64,000 nucleotides of DNA from Prescottella sp. R16 (GTDB lineage: Bacteria; Actinomycetota; Actinomycetes; Mycobacteriales; Mycobacteriaceae): assembly GCF_030656875.1 (NCBI RefSeq), contig NZ_CP130943.1, forward strand, positions 4,278,001 through 4,342,000. The letters run 5' to 3'. Every line of letters starts with the position of its first letter. Position 1 is the first letter of the stretch. Under the pieces are notes generated by a model. The model was not told the origin of the DNA. It saw only the letters and a list, made by a program, of their open reading frames with translations, and ran no database searches. Position numbers and translations under genes: made by a program. This document shows positions 27,867 through 36,171 of the stretch, in pieces.

Positions 27867-28328
27867 ATGACCCGCGAACTCATCGACCGTCTCGCCCTGT
27901 CGGATCTCGTCGCGCAGTACGCGATCGCCGTCGACCGGCGTGACGAGACCGTCCTGGCCGCCCTGTTCACCACCGATGCCCGGCTCGTGCAACCGCCTGA
28001 CCTGGTGCGTCCCGGACGGGATCCGATCCTGTCCGGGGCGGTGGGGATCGCGTCGAGCATCCTCGCAGCCGTCGCACACCTGCACTCGACACGGCACGTC
28101 GTCGCGCAGCAACTCGTCGAGATCACCGGCGACAGCGCGCGCGGCGAGACGTATTGCGAAGCGCATCATATGTATCCGGTCGAGGGGGGACATCGTGACC
28201 ATGTCGTCGCGCTCCGCTACCTCGACGAGTACCACCGGGCCGACGGAGCGTGGCGGATCGCCCGCCGCGAACTGATCGTCGACTTCACCGAGAACCGCAC
28301 CGTAGCCCTACCGAAGAACGGGAAGTGA
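27867..28328 (+). CDS. SnoaL-like protein
   Basis: This 153-aa NTF2-fold protein shows the family layout: DRLALSDLVAQYAIAVDRRD, ALFTTDARLVQP, then a long helix (SSILAAVAHLHSTRH) and strands SARGETYCEAHH and WRIARRELIVDF. The His-rich THRH/EAHH features occur in dehydratase and isomerase members but do not define a reaction. It starts 9 nt after the aldehyde dehydrogenase and ends 4 nt before the next SnoaL gene, so the three are cotranscribed. The ribosome site is weak, so expression may depend on coupling. Confidence 0.65.
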   Translation: MTRELIDRLALSDLVAQYAIAVDRRDETVLAALFTTDARLVQPPDLVRPGRDPILSGAVGIASSILAAVAHLHSTRHVVAQQLVEITGDSARGETYCEAHHMYPVEGGHRDHVVALRYLDEYHRADGAWRIARRELIVDFTENRTVALPKNGK

Positions 28329-28332
28329 TCCG

Positions 28333-28860
28333 ATGACCGAGACCCCGACCGCACAGCTGACCCTGTCTCCCGTCGAGCAACTGCTCGCGATCGAGGAGAT
28401 CAAGAAAGTGTTCGCCGGCCGCCTACGAGTCATGGACACCAAGCAGTGGGATCTCTACGGCAGCTTCCACACCGAGGACGTGGTCAGCGAGACGTGGGGC
28501 GGGCTGCCCGGCGACAAGCAGCCGCAGACGAACGGGACCGGCGGCCGCGTCGTGGGCCGGGAGGCGCTGACGAAGGCGATCAGCGGCATGCTCGGCGGCC
28601 CCACTCCGGTGACGACGGCACACCACGGGCACACCCCGGAGATCACCCTCACCTCCGACACCACTGCCACCGGGATCTGGCCGATGGAGGACGAATTGTG
28701 GTGGACCAACGGTGATGTCGAGGAGCATCTGCACGGCTACGGGCACTACCACGAGGAGTACCGCAAGGTCGGCGACCGGTGGCTCATCAGCTACCGCGCA
28801 CTCACCCGGCTGCGGGAAGTCCACACGCCGAACTTCTTCTCCTACATGAAGGCCCTGTAA
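28333..28860 (+). CDS. SnoaL-like protein
   Basis: This 175-aa NTF2-fold protein has the family layout: AIEEIKKVFAGRLRVMDT, YGSFHTEDVVSETWGG, GREALTKAI, HHGHTPEITLTS, and a final YHEEYRKVGDRWLISYRALTRLR. It differs from its neighbour at 27867-28328 in length and loops, so the pair is not a recent duplication. GGAAGTG precedes the ATG. It is the last gene of the aldehyde dehydrogenase operon and is convergent with the crotonase gene (9 nt between stops). No reaction can be assigned. Confidence 0.65.
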   Translation: MTETPTAQLTLSPVEQLLAIEEIKKVFAGRLRVMDTKQWDLYGSFHTEDVVSETWGGLPGDKQPQTNGTGGRVVGREALTKAISGMLGGPTPVTTAHHGHTPEITLTSDTTATGIWPMEDELWWTNGDVEEHLHGYGHYHEEYRKVGDRWLISYRALTRLREVHTPNFFSYMKAL

Positions 28861-28869
28861 CCGGTTCCG

Positions 28870-29619
28870 TCATCGTCCGAGCCACTGCGGTGCGCGCCGC
28901 TGCGCGAACGCGTCGAGTCCGACCCGGAAGTCGTCCGACGCCGCCACCGTGCGCAGCGCGTCCGCAGTGGCGTCCCAGCCCCGTTCGTCGGCGGCGGCGA
29001 CCTGCGCGTGAAGCGCGTCCAGGCTCGCCCGCACGGACACCGGTGCAGCACTGCAGATTTCGTTCGCCATGACCAGGGCGGCGTCGAGTGCGGCACCCGG
29101 GTCGGTCACCTCGTTCACCACCCCGAGCCCGTAGGCGCGCTCGGCGGTCAGGGTGCGTCCGGTGATCAGCAGTTCCCGGGCCACGTTCAGCGGCAGGGCC
29201 CGCGGGGCCCGGAACAGTGCGCCGGACGTCGCGACCAGGCCCCGCCGGGTCTCGGGCAGGCCGAACTCGGCCGTCCGGCCCGCGACGATCAGATCGCAGG
29301 CCAATGCGATCTCGAAACCGCCGCCGAGCGCGTAGCCCTCGACCGCTGCGATCAACGGGGTGGCGCGTCGGCGTCGGACGATGCCGTACTCGCCGCCGCG
29401 CGGCATCCTCAGGTCGGCGCGTTCACGAATGTCGGTACCCGCGGAGAACACCCGCGGGGTTCCGGTCACGACACCGGCCCACAGGTCGGGGTCGTCGTCG
29501 AGCAGATCGAAGGCCTCCTCGAGCCCTTCGGCGGTCGCTCGGTCGATCGCGTTGCGCCGCTCCTCCCGCTCGATCCTGACCACGAGGATCCGCCCGTCCC
29601 GCTCGCACCGCACCGTCAT
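28870..29619 (-). CDS. Enoyl-CoA hydratase/isomerase (crotonase family)
   Basis: This 249-aa crotonase has oxyanion-hole segments FSAGTDIRE (near 60) and YALGGGFEIALACD (near 100). The glutamate in GLPETRRGL (near 125) fits the second catalytic acid of hydratases, while the first acidic position is not clearly kept, so isomerase or hydrolase activity is also possible. It is shorter than mitochondrial enzymes, as usual for bacterial paralogues. It is divergent from the TetR gene, with palindromic sequence between them, and convergent with the SnoaL gene. Confidence 0.8.
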   Translation of the reverse strand: MTVRCERDGRILVVRIEREERRNAIDRATAEGLEEAFDLLDDDPDLWAGVVTGTPRVFSAGTDIRERADLRMPRGGEYGIVRRRRATPLIAAVEGYALGGGFEIALACDLIVAGRTAEFGLPETRRGLVATSGALFRAPRALPLNVARELLITGRTLTAERAYGLGVVNEVTDPGAALDAALVMANEICSAAPVSVRASLDALHAQVAAADERGWDATADALRTVAASDDFRVGLDAFAQRRAPQWLGR

Positions 29620-29652
29620 CGTGTCGTCCCCGATCCCCTCCGCAGGATGTCG

Positions 29653-29705
29653 TATTTGCGAATATTACCCTCCGATCGCTGCACGGACGGGTAGTTTTAC
29701 TTCCC
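29653..29705. promoter_or_regulatory. Candidate TetR operator region
   Basis: Between the divergent crotonase and tetR genes lie the near-palindrome TATTTGCGAATA (29653-29664), an inverted pair TACCC (29666-29670) / GGGTA (29689-29693), and GGGTAG-N5-CTTCCC (29689-29705). Any of these could be the TetR site. The crotonase start is at 29619 and tetR at 29765. Confidence 0.4.
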
Positions 29706-29764
29706 ACCTTGCCGCCGGATCCACCGGCCCAGAACAAACGAGAATCGGAGACGGGGGCAGACAC

Positions 29765-30391
29765 ATGACGGACGATCGCGACAGCACCGTACGCCGCGAG
29801 GAACGCAAGCAACGCACCCGCGAACGCCTGCTCGACGCCGCCCGGAAGCTGTTCTCCGAACACGGCTACGACACCACCACGATCGACGACATCGCCGTGG
29901 CCGCCCACGTCTCGCGGGGCACGTTCTTCAACTACTTCGACGGCAAGGACGCCGTACTCGCCGCACTGCACCAGGTGCACATGACGAAGCTGCCCGGCAT
30001 CGTCGACGACCTCCTCGCCCGGCCGATCACCACCGCCGAACGCATCACGTCCCTGTTCGACGACGTCGTCGAGGCTGCGGTGACGCTCGAGAAGTACTTC
30101 CGGGCGACCACCCGGGAACTCGACCGCGACCTCGCCACCCCGACCCTCAGCGCTGCCCGCACCGAACGGTTCATCGTCCAGTTCCAGCGCATCCTCGAGG
30201 CCGGAATCCCCCGTGGGGAAGTGCGTCAGGATTATCCGCTCCGGTTCCTCGCCCAGATGGTGACCGCCGTCTACGTCAGCACGATCCGTTTCTGGCGTCA
30301 GGAGACCGTGTCCGACATGCGGGAGGAGTTCGACCGGGCCGCGGCCTTCATCACGGAGTCGGTTGCGGTGCAGCGCCCGTCCGGCCCGTAG
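29765..30391 (+). CDS. TetR-family transcriptional regulator
   Basis: This 208-aa TetR repressor has its helix-turn-helix at about residues 14-60: RERLLDAARKLFSEHGYDTT, then IAVAAHVSRGTFFNYFDGKD. The C-terminal ligand and dimer domain (about 70-205) is mostly helical and has no recognisable subfamily signature. It is divergent from the crotonase, its likely target along with itself. Its 3' end overlaps a hairpin shared with the convergent CoA-transferase genes. Confidence 0.88.
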   Translation: MTDDRDSTVRREERKQRTRERLLDAARKLFSEHGYDTTTIDDIAVAAHVSRGTFFNYFDGKDAVLAALHQVHMTKLPGIVDDLLARPITTAERITSLFDDVVEAAVTLEKYFRATTRELDRDLATPTLSAARTERFIVQFQRILEAGIPRGEVRQDYPLRFLAQMVTAVYVSTIRFWRQETVSDMREEFDRAAAFITESVAVQRPSGP

Positions 30392-30414
30392 CCGCCGAGG
30401 CTTCCGGGCCGGAC
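30379..30414. terminator. Bidirectional hairpin between tetR and scoB
   Basis: Perfect 10-bp arms, GTCCGGCCCG (30379-30388) and CGGGCCGGAC (30405-30414), have a 16-base loop. The left arm overlaps the last codons of tetR. It sits between convergent genes and has no U-tract. Confidence 0.55.
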
Positions 30415-30425
30415 GTTCCGACGGG

Positions 30426-31064
30426 CTACGTCAGGTCGACGGCCAGTTCGGTGTCGGTCGCCGCCTGTACCTGGTCGACGGTGACGTCGGGGGCGAGTTC
30501 CCGCAGCACCAGTCCGGTGTCGGTGACGTCGACGACGGCGAGGTTGGTGATGATGCGCTGCACCACCGCCCGACCGGTCAACGGCAGCGTGCACCGCTCG
30601 ACGAGTTTGGCGCCGCCATCGCGGTCGGTGTGTTCCATGACCACGATGACGCGCCGGGCACCGTGCACCAGATCCATGGCACCGCCCATGCCCTTGACCA
30701 TCTTGCCCGGCACCATCCAGTTGGCGAGGTCCCCGGCCGCGGAGACCTGCATGCCACCGAGGACCGCGGTGTCGATGTGGCCACCACGGATCATGCCGAA
30801 CGACAACGCCGAATCGAAGAACGCCGCCCCCGGGTTGACCGTCACGGTTTCCTTGCCGGCGTTGATCAGGTCCGGGTCGACCGCATCCTCGCTCGGGTAC
30901 GGGCCGGTGCCCAGGATGCCGTTCTCCGAATGCAACACCACCTTCACCCCTGCGGGCAGGTAGTTCGGGATCAGGGTCGGCAACCCGATCCCCAGATTCA
31001 CGTACTCGCCGTCGATCATCTCGGCCGCCGCCCGGGCGGCCATCTGTTCCCGTGACCAGCTCAT
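30426..31064 (-). CDS. scoB: 3-oxoacid CoA-transferase subunit B
   Basis: This 212-aa beta subunit of a two-gene SCOT-type CoA-transferase moves CoA from succinyl-CoA to acetoacetate. The active-site glutamate lies in the [10 protein letters not shown] motif (near 46). The conserved segments [13 protein letters not shown] (near 22), [10 protein letters not shown] (near 127) and [13 protein letters not shown] (near 95) are present. The start overlaps the end of scoA by 4 nt (ATGA). It is the last gene of the homogentisate operon, which produces acetoacetate, so SCOT fits better than 3-oxoadipate transferase. Confidence 0.88.
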   Translation of the reverse strand: MSWSREQMAARAAAEMIDGEYVNLGIGLPTLIPNYLPAGVKVVLHSENGILGTGPYPSEDAVDPDLINAGKETVTVNPGAAFFDSALSFGMIRGGHIDTAVLGGMQVSAAGDLANWMVPGKMVKGMGGAMDLVHGARRVIVVMEHTDRDGGAKLVERCTLPLTGRAVVQRIITNLAVVDVTDTGLVLRELAPDVTVDQVQAATDTELAVDLT

Positions 31065-31807
31065 GCCGACACCGTCCGCTTCTCGATCCGCTTGTCCTGG
31101 ATGCCGGTGTGCACCACCCGCTGGACGAACACACCCGGCAGATGCACCTGCGCCGGATCCAACTCGCCCGGGGCGACGAGCTTCTCGACCTGCGCGATCG
31201 TGACCCGGCCCGCCATCGCCGCCAGCGGGTTGAAGTTCATCGCGGTCTTGGCGAACACCAGATTGCCCTCGGTGTCCCCGACCTCGGCGTGCACCAGCGC
31301 ATAGTCCGCGACGATCGACTCCTCGAGCACGAACGTCCTGCCACCGAACTCGCGGGTCTCCTTCGGCGGCGACGCCACCGCCACCGACCCGTCCGGGTGG
31401 TAACGCCACGGCAGACCCCCCTCCGAGACGGGGGTGCCCACCCCGGCCGGGGTGTAGAACGCCGGAATCCCCGCACCCCCGGCCCGCAACCGCTCGGCGA
31501 GCGTGCCCTGCGGGGTCAACTCCACCTCGAGTTCACCCGAGAGGTACTGCCGCGCGAACTCCTTGTTCTCCCCCACATACGACGCCGTCACCCGACGGAT
31601 CCGCCCCGCCGACAACAGCACCCCCAGACCGTGATCGTCCACACCACAATTGTTGGAGAACACCTCGAGCCCCGACACACCCCGATCCGCCAGACCGGAG
31701 ATCAGCTCGGTCGGGATACCGCACAGACCGAACCCACCCACCGCAAGCGACGACCCATCGGCAATGTCGGCGACGGCCTCGGCCGCAGAGTTGTAGACCT
31801 TGCTCAT
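31061..31807 (-). CDS. scoA: 3-oxoacid CoA-transferase subunit A
   Basis: This 248-aa alpha subunit of the SCOT-type transferase shows [18 protein letters not shown] (near 15-32, the CoA-transferase signature), [12 protein letters not shown] (near 51), and the [10 protein letters not shown] loop (near 120). The family length is about 230-250 aa. It overlaps fahA upstream and scoB downstream by 4 nt each, so subunits A and B should be made in equal amounts. It converts the acetoacetate released by FahA to acetoacetyl-CoA for thiolysis. Confidence 0.88.
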   Translation of the reverse strand: MSKVYNSAAEAVADIADGSSLAVGGFGLCGIPTELISGLADRGVSGLEVFSNNCGVDDHGLGVLLSAGRIRRVTASYVGENKEFARQYLSGELEVELTPQGTLAERLRAGGAGIPAFYTPAGVGTPVSEGGLPWRYHPDGSVAVASPPKETREFGGRTFVLEESIVADYALVHAEVGDTEGNLVFAKTAMNFNPLAAMAGRVTIAQVEKLVAPGELDPAQVHLPGVFVQRVVHTGIQDKRIEKRTVSA

Positions 31808-32997
31808 CGCGCATCACCGGTGGCGGGCAGGATGCGGGCACGGACCTCACCGAAGCCGATGCGTCCGCCGTTCGCGCCGGGCGCGGTCGCGGAGATCGAG
31901 ATCTCGTCGCCGTCCTGGAGGAACGTGCGCTGCTCACCGGCGACCTCGACGGGTTCTGCCCCGCCCCAGGTCAATTCGATGAAGGCGCCGCGCTGGTCCT
32001 TCTCCGGGCCCGAGATGGTGCCGGACCCGAACAGGTCGCCGGTGCTGGCGGCCGCGCCGTTGACGGTGGTGTGCGCCAGCATCTGTGCGGGCGACCAGTA
32101 CATCTGCGCGTACGGCGGACGGGAGACGACGTCACCGTTCCACTCGACCGCGAGATCGATGTCCAGGCCCCACTTCTCGTCACCCTGCAGGTACGGCAGC
32201 GGAGTCGGATCCTGGACCGGGGTGTCGACGCGGGCCGCCTCGAGCGCGAGCAGCGGCACCACCCACGGCGAGATCGACGTTGCGAAGCTCTTGCCGAGGT
32301 TCGGGCCCAGCGGGACGTACTCCCATGCCTGGATGTCGCGGGCCGACCAGTCGTTGAGGATCACGGCACCGAAGCAGTGCTCGGCGAACCGGTCCGGAGT
32401 GATCGAGGAGCCCATCGGCGAACCGACACCGACGATGAAGCCCATCTCGGCCTCGATGTCGAGGCGCAGCGACGGACCGAACGACGGCGTCGCATCGGCC
32501 GGGGCCTTGCGCTGACCGCACGGGCGCACGATGTCGGTGCCCGACACGATGACGGTGCTGGACCGACCGTGGTAGCCGACCGGCAGGTGCTTCCAGTTCG
32601 GCATCAGCGCAGCCGAATCCGGGCGGAACAGCTTGCCGAGGTTGGTCGCGTGGTTCTCCGACGCATAGAAGTCGACGTAGTCCGCGACCGCGATGGGCAG
32701 GTGCATCGTGACGTCACCGACCGCGAACACCGCGTCGTCGGCGATCTCGCCGGTGACGAGTTCGGTGATCTGTGCGCGCACCGCGACCCACCGGTCACGG
32801 CCCTGGGCCATGAACGCGTTGAGCGTCGGCTGGGCAAAGACCTGAGCTTCACTGTCGCCCAGCGCCTTGGCGAGGTCGACGACGCTGTCACCGACACGCA
32901 CACCCACCCGCGGTCCCACGTCGGCGGTCGAGAACACGCCGTAGGGCAGGTTGTCGAGGCCGAACAGGGAATCGGCGGGAATCGAGATGACGGTCAT
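31804..32997 (-). CDS. fahA: Fumarylacetoacetase
   Basis: This 397-aa enzyme hydrolyses 4-fumarylacetoacetate to fumarate and acetoacetate, the last step of the homogentisate branch. Features of two-domain FAH are the N-terminal SH3-like region (to about 110) with FGLDNLPYGVFST, and a catalytic domain with DFYASENHATNLG (near 110-122), YHGRSSTVIVSGTDIVRP (near 142-159), DIEAEMGFIVG (near 182), and the metal-binding NDWSARDIQAWEY (near 213-225). The length is typical of bacterial FAH (about 400 aa). It overlaps both neighbours by ATGA. Confidence 0.92.
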   Translation of the reverse strand: MTVISIPADSLFGLDNLPYGVFSTADVGPRVGVRVGDSVVDLAKALGDSEAQVFAQPTLNAFMAQGRDRWVAVRAQITELVTGEIADDAVFAVGDVTMHLPIAVADYVDFYASENHATNLGKLFRPDSAALMPNWKHLPVGYHGRSSTVIVSGTDIVRPCGQRKAPADATPSFGPSLRLDIEAEMGFIVGVGSPMGSSITPDRFAEHCFGAVILNDWSARDIQAWEYVPLGPNLGKSFATSISPWVVPLLALEAARVDTPVQDPTPLPYLQGDEKWGLDIDLAVEWNGDVVSRPPYAQMYWSPAQMLAHTTVNGAAASTGDLFGSGTISGPEKDQRGAFIELTWGGAEPVEVAGEQRTFLQDGDEISISATAPGANGGRIGFGEVRARILPATGDAR

Positions 32998-33917
32998 GCG
33001 AGGGGTCCTTCCTCGGTCGAGGGGGAATCCACCGAGCCCGTAGGCGCGGAGGGCTCGGTGGATGATCGGGGCACCAGTCCGAGGCCGACCAGTTCGGTCA
33101 GCGGATCGCTGATGCTGCAGGTACCGAACGAGCGGAAACGTGCGCGCAGCACGCCAACCGCTTCGGCCGGGAGCCCGTCGAGGGCAGCCGAGAGACGGGT
33201 TCCGTCACGGTCGGCGAGCGTCGCGGCGATCTCCTCGACGCTCGCACCGTCGGCTGCCCGATGCGTCGCGAGCATGACGTTGAGGAAGCCGTGCTGCTCG
33301 AATCCTGTGTCGGGGTCCGTGTTCCGGATCGCGTGATGCAGGCCGGCGGTCGCCTTGAACCGCACACCGGACGTGACGACGGCGTGGATGGCCGCGGCCA
33401 GTTCGGCCTCGTCCGGGTACGCCTCCGCGACGATGCCGCCGGTGCGGAACTTCGCGGAGTACGCGGTTCCGGCGAGCCGGGACAGGATCTCGGGGCGGCG
33501 CCGGTCGCGCGGAACCTCGACGAAGATCTCCACGCCCGGTGCAGCCGAGGCGATCTCGTCGAGAGCACCGAACAGTGCGTCGGGGGTCTGCCCCGCGGGG
33601 ACCGCGATCTCCATCGCGGCCAGCTTCACGCCGTCGATGGCGCGCAGCTGCTCGAGTGCGGCGGGGACGGCATCGGTGCCGGCGGGCACGGTCAGGCTCA
33701 GCTCGAGCTCGCCGCCCTGGCCGGCCGCCTTCTCGCCGAGGATCGCGGGCAGCTCACCGAGCCGCGGCGCGGGAAATACGAACGGACCGACGAGCGCAGC
33801 GTGGTCGCTGCCCTCGTGCGCGAAGTGCGCCGGCACCGCGACGTCCATCGGCGCGTTCCCCGGGGGGAACAGTGCCGCGTCGTCGCACAGGCCGATCAGC
33901 AACGGGGAGAATCTCAT
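32994..33917 (-). CDS. Unknown protein between hmgA and fahA
   Basis: This 307-aa soluble protein has no signal peptide or membrane segment. I do not recognise a named family. Alternating beta and alpha segments with KFRTGG (near 160), VRFKATAGLHHAIRN (near 185-199) and GFLNVML (near 210) suggest a TIM-barrel-like core; the last 30 residues are a Ser/Thr/Pro-rich tail. The ATG at 33917 overlaps the hmgA stop (ATGA), and the gene end overlaps the fahA start in the same way, so it is made together with both enzymes. It occupies the slot where maleylacetoacetate isomerase is needed, and no GST-like isomerase is seen in the window. Isomerase function is inference only. Confidence 0.75.
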   Translation of the reverse strand: MRFSPLLIGLCDDAALFPPGNAPMDVAVPAHFAHEGSDHAALVGPFVFPAPRLGELPAILGEKAAGQGGELELSLTVPAGTDAVPAALEQLRAIDGVKLAAMEIAVPAGQTPDALFGALDEIASAAPGVEIFVEVPRDRRRPEILSRLAGTAYSAKFRTGGIVAEAYPDEAELAAAIHAVVTSGVRFKATAGLHHAIRNTDPDTGFEQHGFLNVMLATHRAADGASVEEIAATLADRDGTRLSAALDGLPAEAVGVLRARFRSFGTCSISDPLTELVGLGLVPRSSTEPSAPTGSVDSPSTEEGPLA

Positions 33918-35131
33918 TGCGCCGCCTTCGTCCCGGACTGCGGTCCGCGTCCGGACCAGGTCCACGCATAGCCGGGGTCCTCGCACGCCAGCGCACCTTC
34001 ACCGAGTTCGAGCGGGCGGAAGGTGTCGACCATGACCGCCAGCTCGTCGAAGAACTCGACGCCGATGCTGCGCTCGTATGCGCCGGGCTGCGGGCCGTGT
34101 GCGTGGCCGCCGGGGTGGATCGAGATCGAGCCCTGGCCGATACCCGAACCCTTGCGGGCCTCGTAGTCGCCTCCGCAGTAGAACATGATCTCGTCGGAGT
34201 CCACGTTCGAGTGGTAGTACGGCACCGGGATCGACAGCGGGTGGTAGTCGACCTTGCGGGGCACGAAGTTGCAGATGACGAAGTTGTTGCCCTCGAACGC
34301 CTGGTGCGCCGGCGGCGGTTGGTGCACGCGTCCCGTGATGGGCTCGTAGTCGGAGATGTTGAAGGTGTACGGGTACAGGCAGCCGTCCCAGCCGACGACG
34401 TCGAACGGGTGGTCGGGGTACACCATGCGGGTGCCGACGATCGCTCCCCCGGCGCGGTGCTTGACGAGGACCTCGACGTCGGTGCCCTCCGCGATCAACG
34501 GCTCGGTGGGGCCGTGCAGGTCGCGCTCGCAGAACGGCGCGTGCTCGAGGAACTGGCCGAACTTCGACAGGTAACGCTTGGGCGGAACGATGTGACTGTT
34601 CGCCTCGATTGCGTACGCGCGCAACGGCTCCGGGCCCTGCGGCACCCAGCGGTGGGTGGTCGACATCGGGATCAGGACGTAGTCGCCCGGACGGGCGTGC
34701 AGAGCGCCGAACACGGTCTCGACGATCGCCTCGCCGGACTCGACGTACACCATCTCGTCGCCGAGCGAATTGCGGTACAGCGGCGACTCCGTGGCGGAGA
34801 CCACGTACGAGATGCGCACGTCGGCGTTGCCCAGGATCAGCCGACGCCCGGTCACGACGTCGGTCTCGGCCCAGATCTCCTCGGGGAAGAGGTCGTGCAG
34901 CTTCAGGTGCCGCGGCTTGAGCGGGTGGTTCGGGGTGGTGGTCTGGTCGCGCAGCTCCCACACGGTCGCGTCGACGATGGCCGACGGGATGTGGCGGTGG
35001 TACAGCAGCGACGAGTCGGAGGAGAAGCCCTCCTCGCCCATCAACTCCTCGAAGTAGAGCCGGCCTTCCTCGTCCCGGTGCTGGGTGTGACGCTTCGGCG
35101 GAATGCTGCCGAGCTGTCGATAGAACGCCAT
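33914..35131 (-). CDS. hmgA: Homogentisate 1,2-dioxygenase
   Basis: This 405-aa cupin-fold ring-cleavage enzyme converts homogentisate to 4-maleylacetoacetate. Iron ligands fit the family: His in YYHSNVDSDEIMFY (near 300) with the Glu just after, and His in PGGHAHGPQPGA (near 337). The N-terminal FYRQLGSIPPKRHTQHRDE and WDGCLYPYTFNISDYEP (near 252) segments are characteristic of the shorter bacterial HgmA type. It is the first gene of a five-gene operon joined by 4-nt overlaps. A MarR-type palindrome lies about 92 nt upstream of the start, and the marR gene is next upstream. Confidence 0.92.
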   Translation of the reverse strand: MAFYRQLGSIPPKRHTQHRDEEGRLYFEELMGEEGFSSDSSLLYHRHIPSAIVDATVWELRDQTTTPNHPLKPRHLKLHDLFPEEIWAETDVVTGRRLILGNADVRISYVVSATESPLYRNSLGDEMVYVESGEAIVETVFGALHARPGDYVLIPMSTTHRWVPQGPEPLRAYAIEANSHIVPPKRYLSKFGQFLEHAPFCERDLHGPTEPLIAEGTDVEVLVKHRAGGAIVGTRMVYPDHPFDVVGWDGCLYPYTFNISDYEPITGRVHQPPPAHQAFEGNNFVICNFVPRKVDYHPLSIPVPYYHSNVDSDEIMFYCGGDYEARKGSGIGQGSISIHPGGHAHGPQPGAYERSIGVEFFDELAVMVDTFRPLELGEGALACEDPGYAWTWSGRGPQSGTKAAQ

Positions 35132-35222
35132 GACCGGCCCTCCTGATGTCTTGTGCCCGAACCGGGCCGTTGTCCGTCACCGTCGGGGGAACAGCAGCGG
35201 GGCCGTCGTCCCCTCTCCGAGG

Positions 35223-35242
35223 TTAGTAAACAGATTAACTAG
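35223..35242 (-). promoter_or_regulatory. MarR operator in front of hmgA
   Basis: The 18-bp core TAGTAAACAGATTAACTA (35224-35241) has arms TAGTaAA and TTaACTA with one mismatch around CAGA. The same arrangement occurs upstream of marR at 36020-36037. It lies 92 nt upstream of the hmgA start in otherwise GC-rich DNA. Confidence 0.6.
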
Positions 35243-35381
35243 TTTCGGTGCGTGAGCGCAACCACACGAGCGGTCCGGAACTCCCGGCACCCACCCTGAA
35301 CGCGCGCCGAGTACGCACAGCGTGGGACACGGAAGGGGCGCAACGGAACGAAGGGGGAGGTCGAGCGCGGGGCGCGTGCGC

Positions 35382-35951
35382 TCAGTTGCGTCCGCGGACG
35401 TCGAACTGGCTGCGGTTGGTGATGAGCTTGTCGAGCAGCATGACGAGAATGTGCTGTTCGGCCTCGGTGAGCACGCTCGCCCACGCGTATTCGCGCTCGT
35501 TGTGCTCCTGATAGGTGGCGGCCATCTCGGCCCGCCCCTTCTCCGTGAGGGACAACTGCACCGAACGTCCGTCGCGCTCGTCGGGTGCGCGTTCGAGCAG
35601 GCCGGACGCCTCCAGCGTCTTCGCCAGGTTCGACACCGCGGCGCGGCTCATGCCGGTGAGCTTGGCGGCGCTCTTCGGTTCGATCGGCCCCGCCAGCCAG
35701 GTCACGAACATCAGACGGAACGCCGACCACGACAGCCCCCGAGGCCGGTGCACGGACGATTCGAGGTCGTAGGTGACGACGTTGGCGGCCCGGTTGAGGG
35801 TCAGTAGGACCTGCGTGGCCAACTGGTGCGTGGAACCGAACTCGGTGCTCAGCCGCCGGTTCGCGAGTTCGATGAACGACCAGAAGTCGAGTGGACCGGG
35901 CGCCGGCGACTCCGCTGCCACCTGCATGCCACCCCCGTCGTCCTCGCTCAT
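35382..35951 (-). CDS. MarR-family regulator of the homogentisate operon
   Basis: This 189-aa MarR-type repressor has an N-terminal dimerisation region (about 15-60), a recognition helix region KSAAKLTGMSRAAVSNLAKT (about 93-112) and the wing APDERDGRSVQLSLTEKG (about 121-138). The ATG at 35951 is the chosen start; the much longer frame upstream has no family sequence. It lies upstream of hmgA in the same direction with a 250-nt gap. Both genes carry the same TAGT-N10-ACTA palindrome, so autoregulation and control of hmgA are likely, with an aromatic-acid ligand. Confidence 0.85.
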   Translation of the reverse strand: MSEDDGGGMQVAAESPAPGPLDFWSFIELANRRLSTEFGSTHQLATQVLLTLNRAANVVTYDLESSVHRPRGLSWSAFRLMFVTWLAGPIEPKSAAKLTGMSRAAVSNLAKTLEASGLLERAPDERDGRSVQLSLTEKGRAEMAATYQEHNEREYAWASVLTEAEQHILVMLLDKLITNRSQFDVRGRN

Positions 35952-36018
35952 GCGGCCAACCCTATCGCGGTCGGCAGTGTGGGTGCGCAGCAGCGAAGGT
36001 CCCGGATAACTCACCGAT

Positions 36019-36038
36019 TTAGTATATCTGTGAACTAC
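36019..36038 (-). promoter_or_regulatory. MarR operator in front of marR
   Basis: TAGTATATCTGTGAACTA (36020-36037) shares TAGTA and AACTA, with identical spacing, with the site before hmgA. It is 69 nt upstream of the marR start and also lies in the region upstream of the divergent iclR gene (start 36172). Confidence 0.55.
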
Positions 36039-36171
36039 TTTTTCCGGATCTCGACACAACCCACCCACCCCACCTCCCACCTGTCGACGACCGGCTACCG
36101 CTCCACCAGGGAAAGTCGGTACAAAGGGACTCGAAACATCGGAATCCGCACGATCACAGGACGGGACACCC

